From: Alishewanella jeotgali KCTC 22429
GTDB lineage: Bacteria; Pseudomonadota; Gammaproteobacteria; Enterobacterales; Alteromonadaceae
Direction: 5' to 3'
DNA length: 39,411 nt
Assembly (NCBI RefSeq): GCF_000245735.1
Contig: NZ_AHTH01000001.1
Coordinates: 1 to 39,411, forward strand
Both the position numbers and the translations under genes were made by a program. Within the stretch, counting starts at the first letter, position 1. Every line of letters starts with the position of its first letter. This document shows positions 14,686 to 22,723 of the stretch, piece by piece. Under the pieces are notes generated by a model. It saw only the letters and a program-made list of their open reading frames with translations. It was not told the DNA's origin and did no database searches.

Positions 14686-15872
14686 ATAGCTTTCCAGATA
14701 ACCCATACGAATTAGCGATGCTCTTGCTGAGCAACTTGCAAGAGCTTAAGTTCAATCAGCCAAGTAAGTTGATTTCTGGTGTGGTTCCAGAAGGGTGGGA
14801 TTTGGATAAGCTTGAAGACGCTTTGGGGGAAGCTTATCTATTTGAATCATTTGACCGCACAGAAAGGAAAGTAATATTTAAATACCCAGCACTTTTCTTT
14901 AACTATTTCAAGGAGCTGCTAGAGCACAATGAGGGTGTATTCTGTAGGCAGAAGCCTGGACGGTTTTATATTGTTTCTGAAAAGCACTCTTATCCAGACG
15001 ATCCTGATACTCCGGAGATTCAGCGTTATCACCACGCACTGAAGCTAGCTGAGCTTTTAAACAAAGCATCGGACTATGCTGTACCTTCTGATACGCCTGA
15101 ACGCCTAATTTTTATTGATGCGGGAAAAATCGTTCTTAAGTTACACTTTAATGCAGGCAACTTGGGTCCTGTGGACAACCTAGATAAATTTGAAGCAGAC
15201 TTTATTGCATCAGACATGCACTTTGAACAGAAAAAGAAAATCATTGTTATGGTTCTCTGTGGCATGTTTAAAGATCGGGTGCAGGTTGAGTTTGGTGAGC
15301 TTCTTGAAAGGTTTAACGAGTTATATGACAAAATTCGGCATAGCTATGATTTGTATGTTGCTGACTTTTCATATGAAAAGGTCAAAAGAGAAGTTGTTAA
15401 GGAGAAAGTCGACAGTATTATCAAAATCAACAAGGTTTTCTCTGATATTCAAAATCAGTTACTTGCTGTTCCATTAGCCATCGTGTTAGTAGGTGGCCAG
15501 CTAGAGAAAACTGGCGAGTTTTCGATAAAAAATGTGCTTATTTGGTGTGGTGCATTTGTATTCATAGTTTTTATGGACTTACTGGTTCGTAACCAAAAAA
15601 ATACGATCCAATCTGTGGATGCTGAAGTCCAGCAGCATGAAGCTGAGTTAAAAACTAAGTATCAAGCAATAGCAGTTAAATTTGAAGAAGACTTTAAACA
15701 AGTTCGCTCCAGAGTAAGGCATCAGAAACGCTTGTTGTGGGTTGTTGACTTTATTGTGGCTTTTTCATTCCTCGGTATTACTCTCACTACTATCTGGTTT
15801 AATGGTTGGCATGACTTGCTCTTAGAGAATCTCAGCAATGTGGCCAGCTCATTACTATCACTTTTTTCCTAA
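14682..15872 (+). CDS. Three-helix membrane protein coupled to the NdpA-like gene
   Basis: 396 aa. Residues 1-230 are soluble, mixed alpha/beta (LIFIDAGKIVLKLHF at about 142-156), with no recognized domain. Hydrophobic segments lie at about 260-272, 284-303 and 351-373, with a charged coiled-coil-like stretch (305-350) between the second and third. The start overlaps the NdpA-like stop as ATGA, so translation is coupled. The layout is compatible with an abortive-infection effector or a membrane sensor whose partner binds DNA. It is analogous in logic, not in sequence that I can verify, to Kiwa (membrane KwaA plus DNA-binding KwaB). No homologue of known function is recognized. Confidence 0.8.
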   Translation: MNSFPDNPYELAMLLLSNLQELKFNQPSKLISGVVPEGWDLDKLEDALGEAYLFESFDRTERKVIFKYPALFFNYFKELLEHNEGVFCRQKPGRFYIVSEKHSYPDDPDTPEIQRYHHALKLAELLNKASDYAVPSDTPERLIFIDAGKIVLKLHFNAGNLGPVDNLDKFEADFIASDMHFEQKKKIIVMVLCGMFKDRVQVEFGELLERFNELYDKIRHSYDLYVADFSYEKVKREVVKEKVDSIIKINKVFSDIQNQLLAVPLAIVLVGGQLEKTGEFSIKNVLIWCGAFVFIVFMDLLVRNQKNTIQSVDAEVQQHEAELKTKYQAIAVKFEEDFKQVRSRVRHQKRLLWVVDFIVAFSFLGITLTTIWFNGWHDLLLENLSNVASSLLSLFS

Positions 15873-15886
15873 AACCCTTTAATTTA
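15865..15886 (+). promoter_or_regulatory. Late-module 22-mer, copy 1 (candidate activator-dependent promoter)
   Basis: This 22-base sequence (TTTCCTAAAACCC... then TTTAATTTA) is identical to 22638-22659. It overlaps the last codons of the membrane-protein gene and precedes the lysis genes. TTTAAT is a 5/6 match to a -10 hexamer and there is no proper -35 upstream, as expected for Mor/C-type activation. A transcript would start shortly after and run into the hairpin at 15899-15943. Confidence 0.55.
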
Positions 15887-15898
15887 GCCCAACACCCA

Positions 15899-15943
15899 AA
15901 ACACCTAAGCTGTGGTTAAGTTCCTTAACCCAGCCAGGTGTTT
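15899..15943 (+). promoter_or_regulatory. Leader hairpin covering the holin ribosome site
   Basis: AAACACCT (15899-15906) pairs with AGGTGTTT (15936-15943). Inside, GGTTAAG (15914-15920) pairs with CTTAACC (15924-15930). The only Shine-Dalgarno-like AGG(TG) for the ATG at 15944 is in the 3' arm. The fold could act as a terminator for the cargo unit or as a translational gate for the lysis operon. Confidence 0.6.
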
Positions 15944-16234
15944 ATGTTTAACGTCAAACCACCACGTTTAACCCTTTGGGCCTTTTTGGCCGTGTTACTG
16001 TTATTTGCAATCAGTTTGCTTAGCCCGCATCAGCTACCGCTGGTGCTGTATAAGCTGGCGCTGGTTACTCTTGCCGCTGTGCTTGGCTATTGGCTTGATC
16101 GGGGGCTGTTTCCTTACGACCGCCCACATACTTACGCTGAAACCGGCGAAGATTTAATGCCGCGAGGTTTGGCCATGCTGCGCCGGGCGTTGATTGTGTT
16201 GGCCTGTGTGCTTGGCTTAACGCTTGGGTTATGA
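15944..16234 (+). CDS. Putative holin
   Basis: 96 aa with three hydrophobic segments: about 10-25 (LTLWAFLAVLLLFAIS), 31-50 (PLVLYKLALVTLAAVLGYWL) and 78-96 (RALIVLACVLGLTLGL). The motif LGYWLDRGLFPYDRPH after the second helix is typical of putative holins of Mu-like and related phages. Holins accumulate in the inner membrane and time lysis. The gene is first in the lysis cassette and overlaps the transglycosylase by 4 nt. A GTG 6 nt upstream is an alternative start inside the hairpin. Confidence 0.75.
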   Translation: MFNVKPPRLTLWAFLAVLLLFAISLLSPHQLPLVLYKLALVTLAAVLGYWLDRGLFPYDRPHTYAETGEDLMPRGLAMLRRALIVLACVLGLTLGL

Positions 16235-16944
16235 ATATGAACAAGCACAGCCAAATAGAACATGAAGAAGATGAGTGGGCCGGCTTAAAGCAACAGGTGT
16301 GGATATTTTTAGGCGCACTTTTCGGTATTTTATTAAGCAGTCTGCTGCTTATTGGTGGCGTGATGTTACTAACAAAGCCAGCAAATGCCGACGTTCCTGA
16401 CGCTGCCAAAGCCCATCAACGTACCTTAACCCGTACTGCTTATGCTCACTGGGGCTTAGATGCGCCTGTTGCCACCTTTGCCGCGCAAATTCACCAGGAA
16501 AGCAGTTGGCGTATTGATGCCCGTTCACCAGCTGGAGCTGAGGGGCTTGCCCAGTTTATGCCAGCCACTAGCGAATGGTTTGCCAGCATCAATCCGCGTG
16601 ATTTAACCATAGCTCAGCCGTACAACCCAGCCTGGGCAATGCGGGCACAGGTGCTCTATAACCGCTGGCTGTATAACCGAATAACGGCCGCTGATGCCTG
16701 CAACCGTATGGCATTTACCTTATCCGCATACAACGGTGGCCTGGGCTGGGTGCAGCGTGACCAGGCACTGGCATCAGCTTCGGGGGCTGATAGGCTAGTG
16801 TATGCCTCAGTTGCGCCGTTTAATGCTGGCCGCAGTGCGGCCAATATCCATGAAAACCGCCACTATGTCGATGTAATTATCAATCGCTGGCAGCCACTTT
16901 ATATGCAAGCTGGCTGGGGTGTTGGGGTGTGTAATGACATCTAA
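16231..16944 (+). CDS. Endolysin: membrane-anchored SLT transglycosylase
   Basis: 237 aa. Residues about 23-47 form one transmembrane helix or signal anchor. The lytic transglycosylase fold follows, with catalytic E90 (QIHQESSW), GLAQFMPAT (105-113) and the AYNGGLGWV motif (about 168). It cleaves the glycan between MurNAc and GlcNAc. The N-terminal anchor suggests export without a free holin hole, as in signal-anchor-release endolysins, though holin dependence is also possible. It overlaps the holin gene as ATGA and the Rz gene by 11 nt. Confidence 0.88.
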   Translation: MNMNKHSQIEHEEDEWAGLKQQVWIFLGALFGILLSSLLLIGGVMLLTKPANADVPDAAKAHQRTLTRTAYAHWGLDAPVATFAAQIHQESSWRIDARSPAGAEGLAQFMPATSEWFASINPRDLTIAQPYNPAWAMRAQVLYNRWLYNRITAADACNRMAFTLSAYNGGLGWVQRDQALASASGADRLVYASVAPFNAGRSAANIHENRHYVDVIINRWQPLYMQAGWGVGVCNDI

Positions 16945-17584
16945 AGCTTCGCACCCGCTACTTTTCGCTTTCGCTATTGCGGCGTTTGCCTATCTGTTAC
17001 TCAAGGTCGCTCTGGCACAACTGGCTGCCATAAAAGAAGCCAGCTATCAGGCTGGGTTTGACTCTGCTTCGGCAGGGCACGCCAACGCGATGAGCGCAGC
17101 GCTCCTTACTCAGCAACAGCAACTGCAAGCAGATTTTAGCCGCCAGCTTAAACGCGCTAACTCAGTCAATGCGGCCATCCAGGCTGAGAAGCAGGCTCTT
17201 GCCGAACGGGCCAGGGCACTTGAAGAGGAAATTGATTATGTCACTACGTATTACCGTTCTGGGCCCACTGCCGAGCCTGAGCTGCTACCTGCTTGCATCT
17301 TTACCACTGGTTTTGTTGGGGTGTACAACAGTGCCATCGGTGCCAAGCCCGATATTACCACCACCATGCCCACCGCTAGTGCTACCCAGCGAACTACTGC
17401 AGCGGCCGACACCACCGCAACCATTAATTCCGCAGACGCCTTGCAGCCCAGCGGTGTCGGGCAAGCCGATATCTTGCAACACCTTACCGGATACGGTGGC
17501 CGGTGCCTGGCCATAGAGGCGCAACTTAACAGATTGATTGATTACTTAGAACAAGAACAACGGAGAGAAACGGATGGAACCTAA
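16934..17584 (+). CDS. Rz: i-spanin Rz-like protein
   Basis: 216 aa starting at ATG 16934, a few bases after GGGGTG and inside the end of the endolysin gene. A single N-terminal transmembrane helix (about residues 7-27, LLFAFAIAAFAYLLLKVAL) precedes a long coiled-coil periplasmic part (QQQLQADFSRQLKRANSVNA and on). This is the layout of Rz inner-membrane spanins, which fuse inner and outer membranes after endolysin action. The C-terminal part is low in structure because it is read in a frame overlapping Rz1. Confidence 0.82.
   Translation: MTSKASHPLLFAFAIAAFAYLLLKVALAQLAAIKEASYQAGFDSASAGHANAMSAALLTQQQQLQADFSRQLKRANSVNAAIQAEKQALAERARALEEEIDYVTTYYRSGPTAEPELLPACIFTTGFVGVYNSAIGAKPDITTTMPTASATQRTTAAADTTATINSADALQPSGVGQADILQHLTGYGGRCLAIEAQLNRLIDYLEQEQRRETDGT
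17238..17516 (+). CDS. Rz1: o-spanin Rz1-like lipoprotein, nested in Rz
   Basis: This is a 92-aa frame lying entirely inside Rz in another reading frame. ATG 17238 is 7 nt after GAGGAA. The signal peptide ends in a lipobox (LVLLGC), and the mature part is strongly proline-rich (SPILPPPCPPLVLP), both hallmarks of Rz1 outer-membrane spanins. It pairs with Rz across the periplasm for the last step of lysis. The fully nested architecture is as in lambda. Confidence 0.88.
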   Translation: MSLRITVLGPLPSLSCYLLASLPLVLLGCTTVPSVPSPILPPPCPPLVLPSELLQRPTPPQPLIPQTPCSPAVSGKPISCNTLPDTVAGAWP

Positions 17585-17948
17585 GAGCTGGTTTTTGGAG
17601 TGGTGGCCGGTGCTGAGCTTTGTATTTATGGGCGCAATGGCAATAGGTGGGCTTTTAATGCGCCGCAGCTTTGTTAGCCAGGAGCAGTTATCGCCACTGA
17701 GTACAAGGGTACAAACCATAGAGCAAACCTATGCCAAAGATCGCGAGGTAAGCGAGCTAAAGCTGCGGATGGAGAAACAGGAAGAGATTATTCGTAACCT
17801 GCCAAACCGTGATTTGCTTACCCAAACCCAGTTACAACTGGCTCGGGTAGAGGCCCAGTGCAAACACCTGGAAGAAACCATTAACCGTGTAGAACGCCCA
17901 CTGGCGCTGATGTTAGAAGCCAAATTAAGCCGCAGGAGTAGTGATTAA
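17574..17948 (+). CDS. DUF2730 family protein (Mu gp25-like)
   Basis: 124 aa. A membrane helix (about 9-30, WWPVLSFVFMGAMAIGGLL) is followed by a coiled coil with heptads (SPLSTRVQTIEQTY...RVEAQCKHLEETINRVERPLA). This matches DUF2730, located between lysis and packaging genes in Mu-like phages. The function is unknown. The gene overlaps the Rz end, and its stop overlaps the next start. Confidence 0.82.
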   Translation: MEPKSWFLEWWPVLSFVFMGAMAIGGLLMRRSFVSQEQLSPLSTRVQTIEQTYAKDREVSELKLRMEKQEEIIRNLPNRDLLTQTQLQLARVEAQCKHLEETINRVERPLALMLEAKLSRRSSD

Positions 17949-18241
17949 TGCGTGAGATTTTTGATGCCGATCAGCGGTTGGTTATTTTGCGCTGCCTTAA
18001 CCAGATCCAAGGCTACAGCGCAAATGACTCGATACTAAATGATGTGCTGTACACCTTTGGCCACAACATTAGCCGCGATGCCGTGCGTACCCATATGCGC
18101 TGGCTGGAAGAACAAGGGCTGGTAACGGTACAAAAAATAGGTGATCGCACCTTGGTTGCCATTATTACCGAGCGCGGTGTAGACGTTGCCACAGGCAAAG
18201 CACGGGTAGATGGCGTTAAGCGGCCAGGGCCAGGAGCCTGA
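17948..18241 (+). CDS. Winged-helix phage protein (Mu gp26-like, VpaChn25_0724 type)
   Basis: 97 aa. RLVILRCLNQIQGYSANDSILNDVL followed by HMRWLEEQGLVTVQKIGDRTLVAIITERGVDVATG is a typical winged helix of the small Mu-like proteins annotated as VpaChn25_0724 family. It lies between DUF2730 and the small-terminase-like gene, as in Mu. A role in packaging or late transcription is possible but not shown. Confidence 0.82.
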   Translation: MREIFDADQRLVILRCLNQIQGYSANDSILNDVLYTFGHNISRDAVRTHMRWLEEQGLVTVQKIGDRTLVAIITERGVDVATGKARVDGVKRPGPGA

Positions 18242-18242
18242 T

Positions 18243-18797
18243 ATGACCAAAGGCACTAAAGTAGACCTGCTGCCAGATGATATTAGGCGGCTATTCCACC
18301 AGCTAATAGACAGCAAACGCTATACCAGCCAGCAAATTGCCGACATGGTAAACGCCGAGCTGGCGCAATACAGCGGCGAAACCGAAGTAGAGCGTATTTC
18401 TAAAAACCTGGTATGGCGCGAAGCGAAAAAAATGGAAGAAGTGGCTGAGGATATGCGCCGCAGCCATGAATACGCCAAAGCCATGTCGGAAAAGTTTAAC
18501 TTACAAAGCCTGGGCGAACAGGGTTTGGTTATTCAAGCCATGTTAATGAGTGCCATGCACAAAACCGCAGCCGCTAACATCGTGGGTGGCGATCCCATCG
18601 ATCCAGAATTGTTGGGTGAGCTGATTTTAGGTATTAACCGCTTACAGCGCACCGCGAACTACAGTGCCGCGTTAGAAAAGCAAGTGGAAGAAAAGCTTCT
18701 TGCCAAACAAAAAGCCAAGCTGGAATCGCTGGGAAGCAAGGGCGGTGTTACGCCAGAAACGCAGCAGGCCATACGTGAAGCCTTGGGGATTACCTAA
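18243..18797 (+). CDS. DUF3486 protein (Mu gp27-like, probable small terminase)
   Basis: 184 aa. KGTKVDLLPDDIRRLFHQLIDSKRYTSQQIADMVNAEL is the start of DUF3486, the Mu gp27 family, which sits where the small terminase subunit is expected. The helical N-terminus could recognize the packaging site at the phage end. ATG 18243 is chosen over 18210 because GGAG lies just upstream. The stop overlaps the large terminase start as TAATG. Confidence 0.88.
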   Translation: MTKGTKVDLLPDDIRRLFHQLIDSKRYTSQQIADMVNAELAQYSGETEVERISKNLVWREAKKMEEVAEDMRRSHEYAKAMSEKFNLQSLGEQGLVIQAMLMSAMHKTAAANIVGGDPIDPELLGELILGINRLQRTANYSAALEKQVEEKLLAKQKAKLESLGSKGGVTPETQQAIREALGIT

Positions 18798-20239
18798 TGG
18801 CCAAGCACAAAGGCAATGCCAAATGTATTCCGGCCAACCCAGATGCCATTTTTTTACCCTTTCAGTCTAAGTGGGTGAAAGACAATAGCCGCTTAAAGCT
18901 AATGGAAAAATCTCGCCAAATTGGTTTGTCCTGGTCAACGGCATATGCGGCCGACGAACGCACTGCCGCCCAAGGGGCAAGGCATGATCAATGGGTTAGT
19001 AGCCGCGACGATTTGCAGGCACGGTTATTCATTGAAGACTGCAAAATGTGGGCAGGCATTATGAATCTGGCTGCTAAAGATTTGGGCGAAGTAGTCATTG
19101 ATCCTAAAGACCGTATATCGGCCTATGTGCTGGAGTTTGCCAGCGGTAAACGTATTCACTCCATGAGTTCTAACCCCGATGCCCAAGCGGGTAAGCGTGG
19201 TAGCCGGGTGTTGGATGAGTTTGCCTTGCATCCTGATCCGCGCAAGCTGTGGTCTATCGCTTATCCTGGTATTACCTGGGGTGGCAATATGGAAGTGATT
19301 TCTACTCATCGGGGCAGCCATAACTTTTTTAACCAGATGATCCGCGAAGTGCGCGAGCACGGCAACCCTAAAGGCATTAGCCTGCACCGCGTAACCCTGC
19401 AAGATGCGTTAGACCAGGGCTTTTTATTTAAGCTGCAGCAAATGCTGCCAGCCGATGATGAGCGCCAGGCGATGGACGAAGCCCAATACTTTGACTTTAT
19501 CCGCGCCGGTTGTGCAGACGAAGAATCCTTTCAGCAGGAGTACATGTGCAACCCAGCTGATGACGATGTGGCTTTTTTAGAGTACGACCTGATTGCCTCG
19601 GCAGAATACCCCAGCACAACCGACTGGCAAAAGCTGGAAGGTGGCCGGTTATTTGCGGGTGTAGATATTGGCCGCAAGCACGATTTAACCGTGCTTTGGG
19701 TAGTAGAGCTGCTGGGCGATGTTATTTATACCCGCCATATCGAGCGCCTAAAAAACATGCGTAAGGGTGAGCAAGAGCAAGTGCTATTCCCTTGGTTTGA
19801 ACGCTGCGAGCGCGTGTGTATTGATTACACAGGCTTAGGCATTGGCTGGGGAGATGACGCGCAAGACCGGTTTGGCCAATACAAAATTGAGTGCGTTAAC
19901 TTTAACCCAAAAACCAAAGAAGCACTGGCTTACCCCATACGTGGGGCAATGGAAGATCGCAAACTACGCATACCGCACGATCCTAAAATACGCGCCGATT
20001 TGCGCCAGGTAACCAAACAGGTTACGGCTGCTGGCAATGTACGCTTTACGGCAGAGCGTACGGTAGACGGCCATGCCGACCATTTTTGGGCATTAGGTTT
20101 AGCGGTACATGCCGCTAATGCACTGGGTGCGCCATCGGCTGGGGTGCAGGTTGCTGCAACATCAATGCGAGACAGCTTTAAACCCGAAAAACTGCGCTAC
20201 CGGCAAACTGCGGGTGGCATATTTACGCGCGTTCGCTAA
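18797..20239 (+). CDS. Terminase large subunit (Mu gp28-like)
   Basis: 480 aa. The N-terminal ATPase has a variant Walker A around SRQIGLSWS (residues 39-47) and Walker B VLDE (138-141). The RNase-H-like nuclease domain starts at FAGVDIGRKHDLTVLW (D290), with further acids at CIDYTGLG (about 345) and ADHFWAL (about 430). It cuts packaged DNA and drives it into proheads by a headful mechanism, taking flanking host DNA as in Mu. It is followed by an unusual 125-nt gap with a hairpin. Confidence 0.93.
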   Translation: MAKHKGNAKCIPANPDAIFLPFQSKWVKDNSRLKLMEKSRQIGLSWSTAYAADERTAAQGARHDQWVSSRDDLQARLFIEDCKMWAGIMNLAAKDLGEVVIDPKDRISAYVLEFASGKRIHSMSSNPDAQAGKRGSRVLDEFALHPDPRKLWSIAYPGITWGGNMEVISTHRGSHNFFNQMIREVREHGNPKGISLHRVTLQDALDQGFLFKLQQMLPADDERQAMDEAQYFDFIRAGCADEESFQQEYMCNPADDDVAFLEYDLIASAEYPSTTDWQKLEGGRLFAGVDIGRKHDLTVLWVVELLGDVIYTRHIERLKNMRKGEQEQVLFPWFERCERVCIDYTGLGIGWGDDAQDRFGQYKIECVNFNPKTKEALAYPIRGAMEDRKLRIPHDPKIRADLRQVTKQVTAAGNVRFTAERTVDGHADHFWALGLAVHAANALGAPSAGVQVAATSMRDSFKPEKLRYRQTAGGIFTRVR

Positions 20240-20324
20240 AACGCGCTGTAAGCGATTTTAAGCGCCTAAACATAAATTTGTGTGGGCAGGTTTAACAATA
20301 GGGGCGTAAACCGCGCCTGATAAA

Positions 20325-20341
20325 ACGTAAATGCTTTACGT
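20325..20341 (+). promoter_or_regulatory. Hairpin in the terminase-portal gap
   Basis: ACGTAAA (20325-20331) pairs perfectly with TTTACGT (20335-20341) around TGC. It lies in a 125-nt gap (20240-20364) that breaks an otherwise tightly packed operon. No T tract follows. It may be an RNA processing or stability element. The gap otherwise holds only the portal Shine-Dalgarno AAGGGG. Confidence 0.4.
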
Positions 20342-20364
20342 ACGAATTGAACAAGGGGCTTTAG

Positions 20365-21807
20365 ATGGGCTGGTTATCAAAATTACGTTTTTGGGAAAGC
20401 AAACCGGATGAAACGGTTAATACCGAGCGCCTGGTAGAGGCTGCCGGTGCCAATATTGCCGACGACACCAGCGGCTGGACCAAGCTTAGCAGCGACAATA
20501 ACCGCGACTTGGGGCCGGTTAAACGCCAGCGCATGCAAAAGGTATCGGCGTTTTTATGGCAAAGCAACCTTATTGCCAACCGGCTGATAGAGCTGCCAGT
20601 GGCTTATTTACTGGCCGAAGGGGTAAAACTAACCAATGCTGAGCCAGATTATCAAGCCGTGCTGGATAAGTTTTGGAAAGATCCTATCAACGATATGGAT
20701 AACAAGTTGGAGAAGAAAGTGCGTGAGCTGGCGCTGTTTGGCGAGCAGTTTTACCCTGCATTTGTAAACGAGATGACCGGCCATGTGCGGCTAAGTTATT
20801 TAGACCCGGCGCGGGTGCAAGATGTGATATTTGACCCCGACAACCCAGAGCAACCAATAGGCGTAATAACGCACCGTGATCAAAAAGGTCGCTACCAGCG
20901 TTACCGCATTATTATCAATGGCCCGGAAGACGTATTTACCCAGCGCACCCAAGCCATAAGGGCACAATTTACCGACGGCGATCTGTTTTACTTTAATATT
21001 AACGCCTTTTGTAACAAGGGCCGGGGCCATGGCGATTTAACCGCCCAGGCCGACTATCTGGATTTATACGATGAGTTTTTATTTGGCGAGGGTGAGCGCG
21101 CTCAGGCACTACGTGCCTTTGTGTGGGACGTAACCCTAACCGGTGCTGATCAGGCTGAGGTTGACCGCCGTGCTGAACAAATAACGCCGCCAGGCCCAAA
21201 CTCAGTAAACGTACACAATGACCGTGAAAAGTGGCAAGCACAAAGCCCCACGCTTAACAGCGGCGACACCGAAGTGATTGGCAAGCTGTTTAAAAACCAT
21301 ATTTTAGCCGGTGCGACTATGTCGCCACACTGGTTTGCTGACGGCAGCGACGTTAACCGCGCCAATGGCGAAAGCATGGGGGAGCCAACGTTAAAGATCC
21401 TGACGCTGCGCCAACAAAAAATCAAAAATATGCTGATCACCATGGCTACCTATGCACTGCGCCAGTATGAAATAGCCAATGGTAGTGGCGAACCGGAGCT
21501 TAACGGCAATGTGTATTGGTCTAATGTCGAGTTCCCCGAACTGACAGCAAAAGACACCAGCCGCTTTGCTGCAGCCATGGGGCAAGTGGCCGGTTCGCTT
21601 GTTATTTTGTTGAACGAAGGGCTAATGACCGAAGAAACCGCCCTTAAAATTATTGCCAGCATCAGCGGTCAGTTAGGTGTGGCTTTTGATGCAGCCGATG
21701 AGCTTAAAGCCGCTAAAAAGGTATTTGATGATAAGAAAAAAGAGCAGGCAAAGCGCGATACGTTCCCTGGCATTAAAACCGATGACATAGAGCAAGACGC
21801 AGCATGA
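20365..21807 (+). CDS. Portal protein
   Basis: 480 aa. The order TerL-portal-head morphogenesis and the sequence (FLWQSNLIANRLIELPVAYLLAEGVKLT, YPAFVNEMTGHVRLSYLDPARVQDVIFDPDNP) identify a portal, which forms the dodecameric ring for DNA entry and tail attachment. It looks unlike the Mu DUF935 portal in its N-terminus and may belong to another portal branch, suggesting mosaic exchange. The C-terminal tail is charged. It overlaps the next gene as ATGA. Confidence 0.85.
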   Translation: MGWLSKLRFWESKPDETVNTERLVEAAGANIADDTSGWTKLSSDNNRDLGPVKRQRMQKVSAFLWQSNLIANRLIELPVAYLLAEGVKLTNAEPDYQAVLDKFWKDPINDMDNKLEKKVRELALFGEQFYPAFVNEMTGHVRLSYLDPARVQDVIFDPDNPEQPIGVITHRDQKGRYQRYRIIINGPEDVFTQRTQAIRAQFTDGDLFYFNINAFCNKGRGHGDLTAQADYLDLYDEFLFGEGERAQALRAFVWDVTLTGADQAEVDRRAEQITPPGPNSVNVHNDREKWQAQSPTLNSGDTEVIGKLFKNHILAGATMSPHWFADGSDVNRANGESMGEPTLKILTLRQQKIKNMLITMATYALRQYEIANGSGEPELNGNVYWSNVEFPELTAKDTSRFAAAMGQVAGSLVILLNEGLMTEETALKIIASISGQLGVAFDAADELKAAKKVFDDKKKEQAKRDTFPGIKTDDIEQDAA

Positions 21808-22628
21808 CACCGGCTCAGCGTACCAAAGCTGTTAATGCGGCATTGCGGGCGCAACTAACCCGCCGCCGTGAGCTGCAGGTATATTTGTATGACGACATTG
21901 TCACCTTGCTGGAAAAGGCGTTAATGGCCTTAGACACTCAGCTGGCGACGCTGCCTACCGAATACCAGGTATGGCATATTCAGCAGGTGCAGAAAAACAT
22001 AGAGCGTACCCTGCTAGATTTAGGTGCCGATGCGGCGGTTAAAGTCCGAGAGGGGGCAAATGCCGCCTGGCAGGCAGGGATAGATTTAGTCGATGCGCCG
22101 TTAAATGCCGGAGGTATTAACCTGGCAGGCCGGGTGCAGGCGGTAAACGTGCAGCAGCTGGAAGCCATTAAAACCTTTATGGTGGAACGGATTACCGATA
22201 TAAACGTGGTTGCTGCGCAAAAAATAAAAGAACAACTGGGCTTGGTAGTTGTGGGGGTAAATGACCCTTACAAGGCCCGTGCTGCAATAGCTAAACACTT
22301 AGAGGGCAACGCCGCTAGTCGCGCCCGCACCATCGTCAATACCGAAATGGGGCGTCTATATTCAACCGCTAATCAAGAGCGTATGGCTCAGGCACAAAAA
22401 GCGGTACCGGGGCTTAAAAAGAAATGGCGGCGCAGTAACCGCAAAGACCCAAGGGCCAGCCACGCAGCCGCGCATGGTCAGGTGCAGCCAGTTGACCAAC
22501 CCTTTAGCATTGGTGGTATATTGATGATGTACCCGCATGATCCAGCAGCACCGCTGGAAGAGGTGATTAACTGTGGCTGTATTCAAGTGCCGCATATGGA
22601 TGAATGGCCAGAAAGCATTGCCAGCTAA
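21804..22628 (+). CDS. Head morphogenesis protein (Mu gp30/F-like)
   Basis: 274 aa. The C-terminus has the Phage_Mu_F signature: RARTIVNTEMGRLYSTAN, then KKWRRSNRKDPRASHAAAHGQ and PHDPAAPLEEVINCGCIQVP with the conserved H and NCxC residues. Members are minor capsid proteins needed for head assembly, present in few copies near the portal. The N-terminal part is helical. It is the last gene of the packaging block; a new late element and hairpin follow. Confidence 0.9.
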   Translation: MTPAQRTKAVNAALRAQLTRRRELQVYLYDDIVTLLEKALMALDTQLATLPTEYQVWHIQQVQKNIERTLLDLGADAAVKVREGANAAWQAGIDLVDAPLNAGGINLAGRVQAVNVQQLEAIKTFMVERITDINVVAAQKIKEQLGLVVVGVNDPYKARAAIAKHLEGNAASRARTIVNTEMGRLYSTANQERMAQAQKAVPGLKKKWRRSNRKDPRASHAAAHGQVQPVDQPFSIGGILMMYPHDPAAPLEEVINCGCIQVPHMDEWPESIAS

Positions 22629-22637
22629 GCCACATAA

Positions 22638-22659
22638 TTTCCTAAAACCCTTTAATTTA
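22638..22659 (+). promoter_or_regulatory. Late-module 22-mer, copy 2 (candidate activator-dependent promoter)
   Basis: These 22 bases are identical to 15865-15886 and again lie at a module boundary, here before the capsid genes. TTTAAT is a possible -10, and a CCTAAGC follows downstream in both copies. In Mu the corresponding place holds the PI late promoter, activated by C. Activation by the Mor-like protein is inferred. Confidence 0.55.
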
Positions 22660-22680
22660 AGCTAGTTCCCCCCTAAGCCA

Positions 22681-22719
22681 CACTTCGCTTGTTCGTTACA
22701 CAAAACAACAAGCGGAGTG
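22681..22719 (+). promoter_or_regulatory. Leader hairpin covering the ribosome site of the head operon
   Basis: The 13-base arms 22681-22693 and 22707-22719 pair with one mismatch around a 13-nt loop. The Shine-Dalgarno GGAG (22714-22717) lies in the 3' arm, and the ATG follows at 22724. It has the same arrangement as the lysis leader at 15899-15943, although the stem sequences differ. Confidence 0.6.
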
Positions 22720-22723
22720 CCCA

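Noticed and set aside
20255-20285. Third copy of the late 22-mer before the portal gene
   Set aside because: Only a fragmentary likeness (CCTAAAC...AAATTT) with gaps; too weak compared with the two identical 22-base copies.
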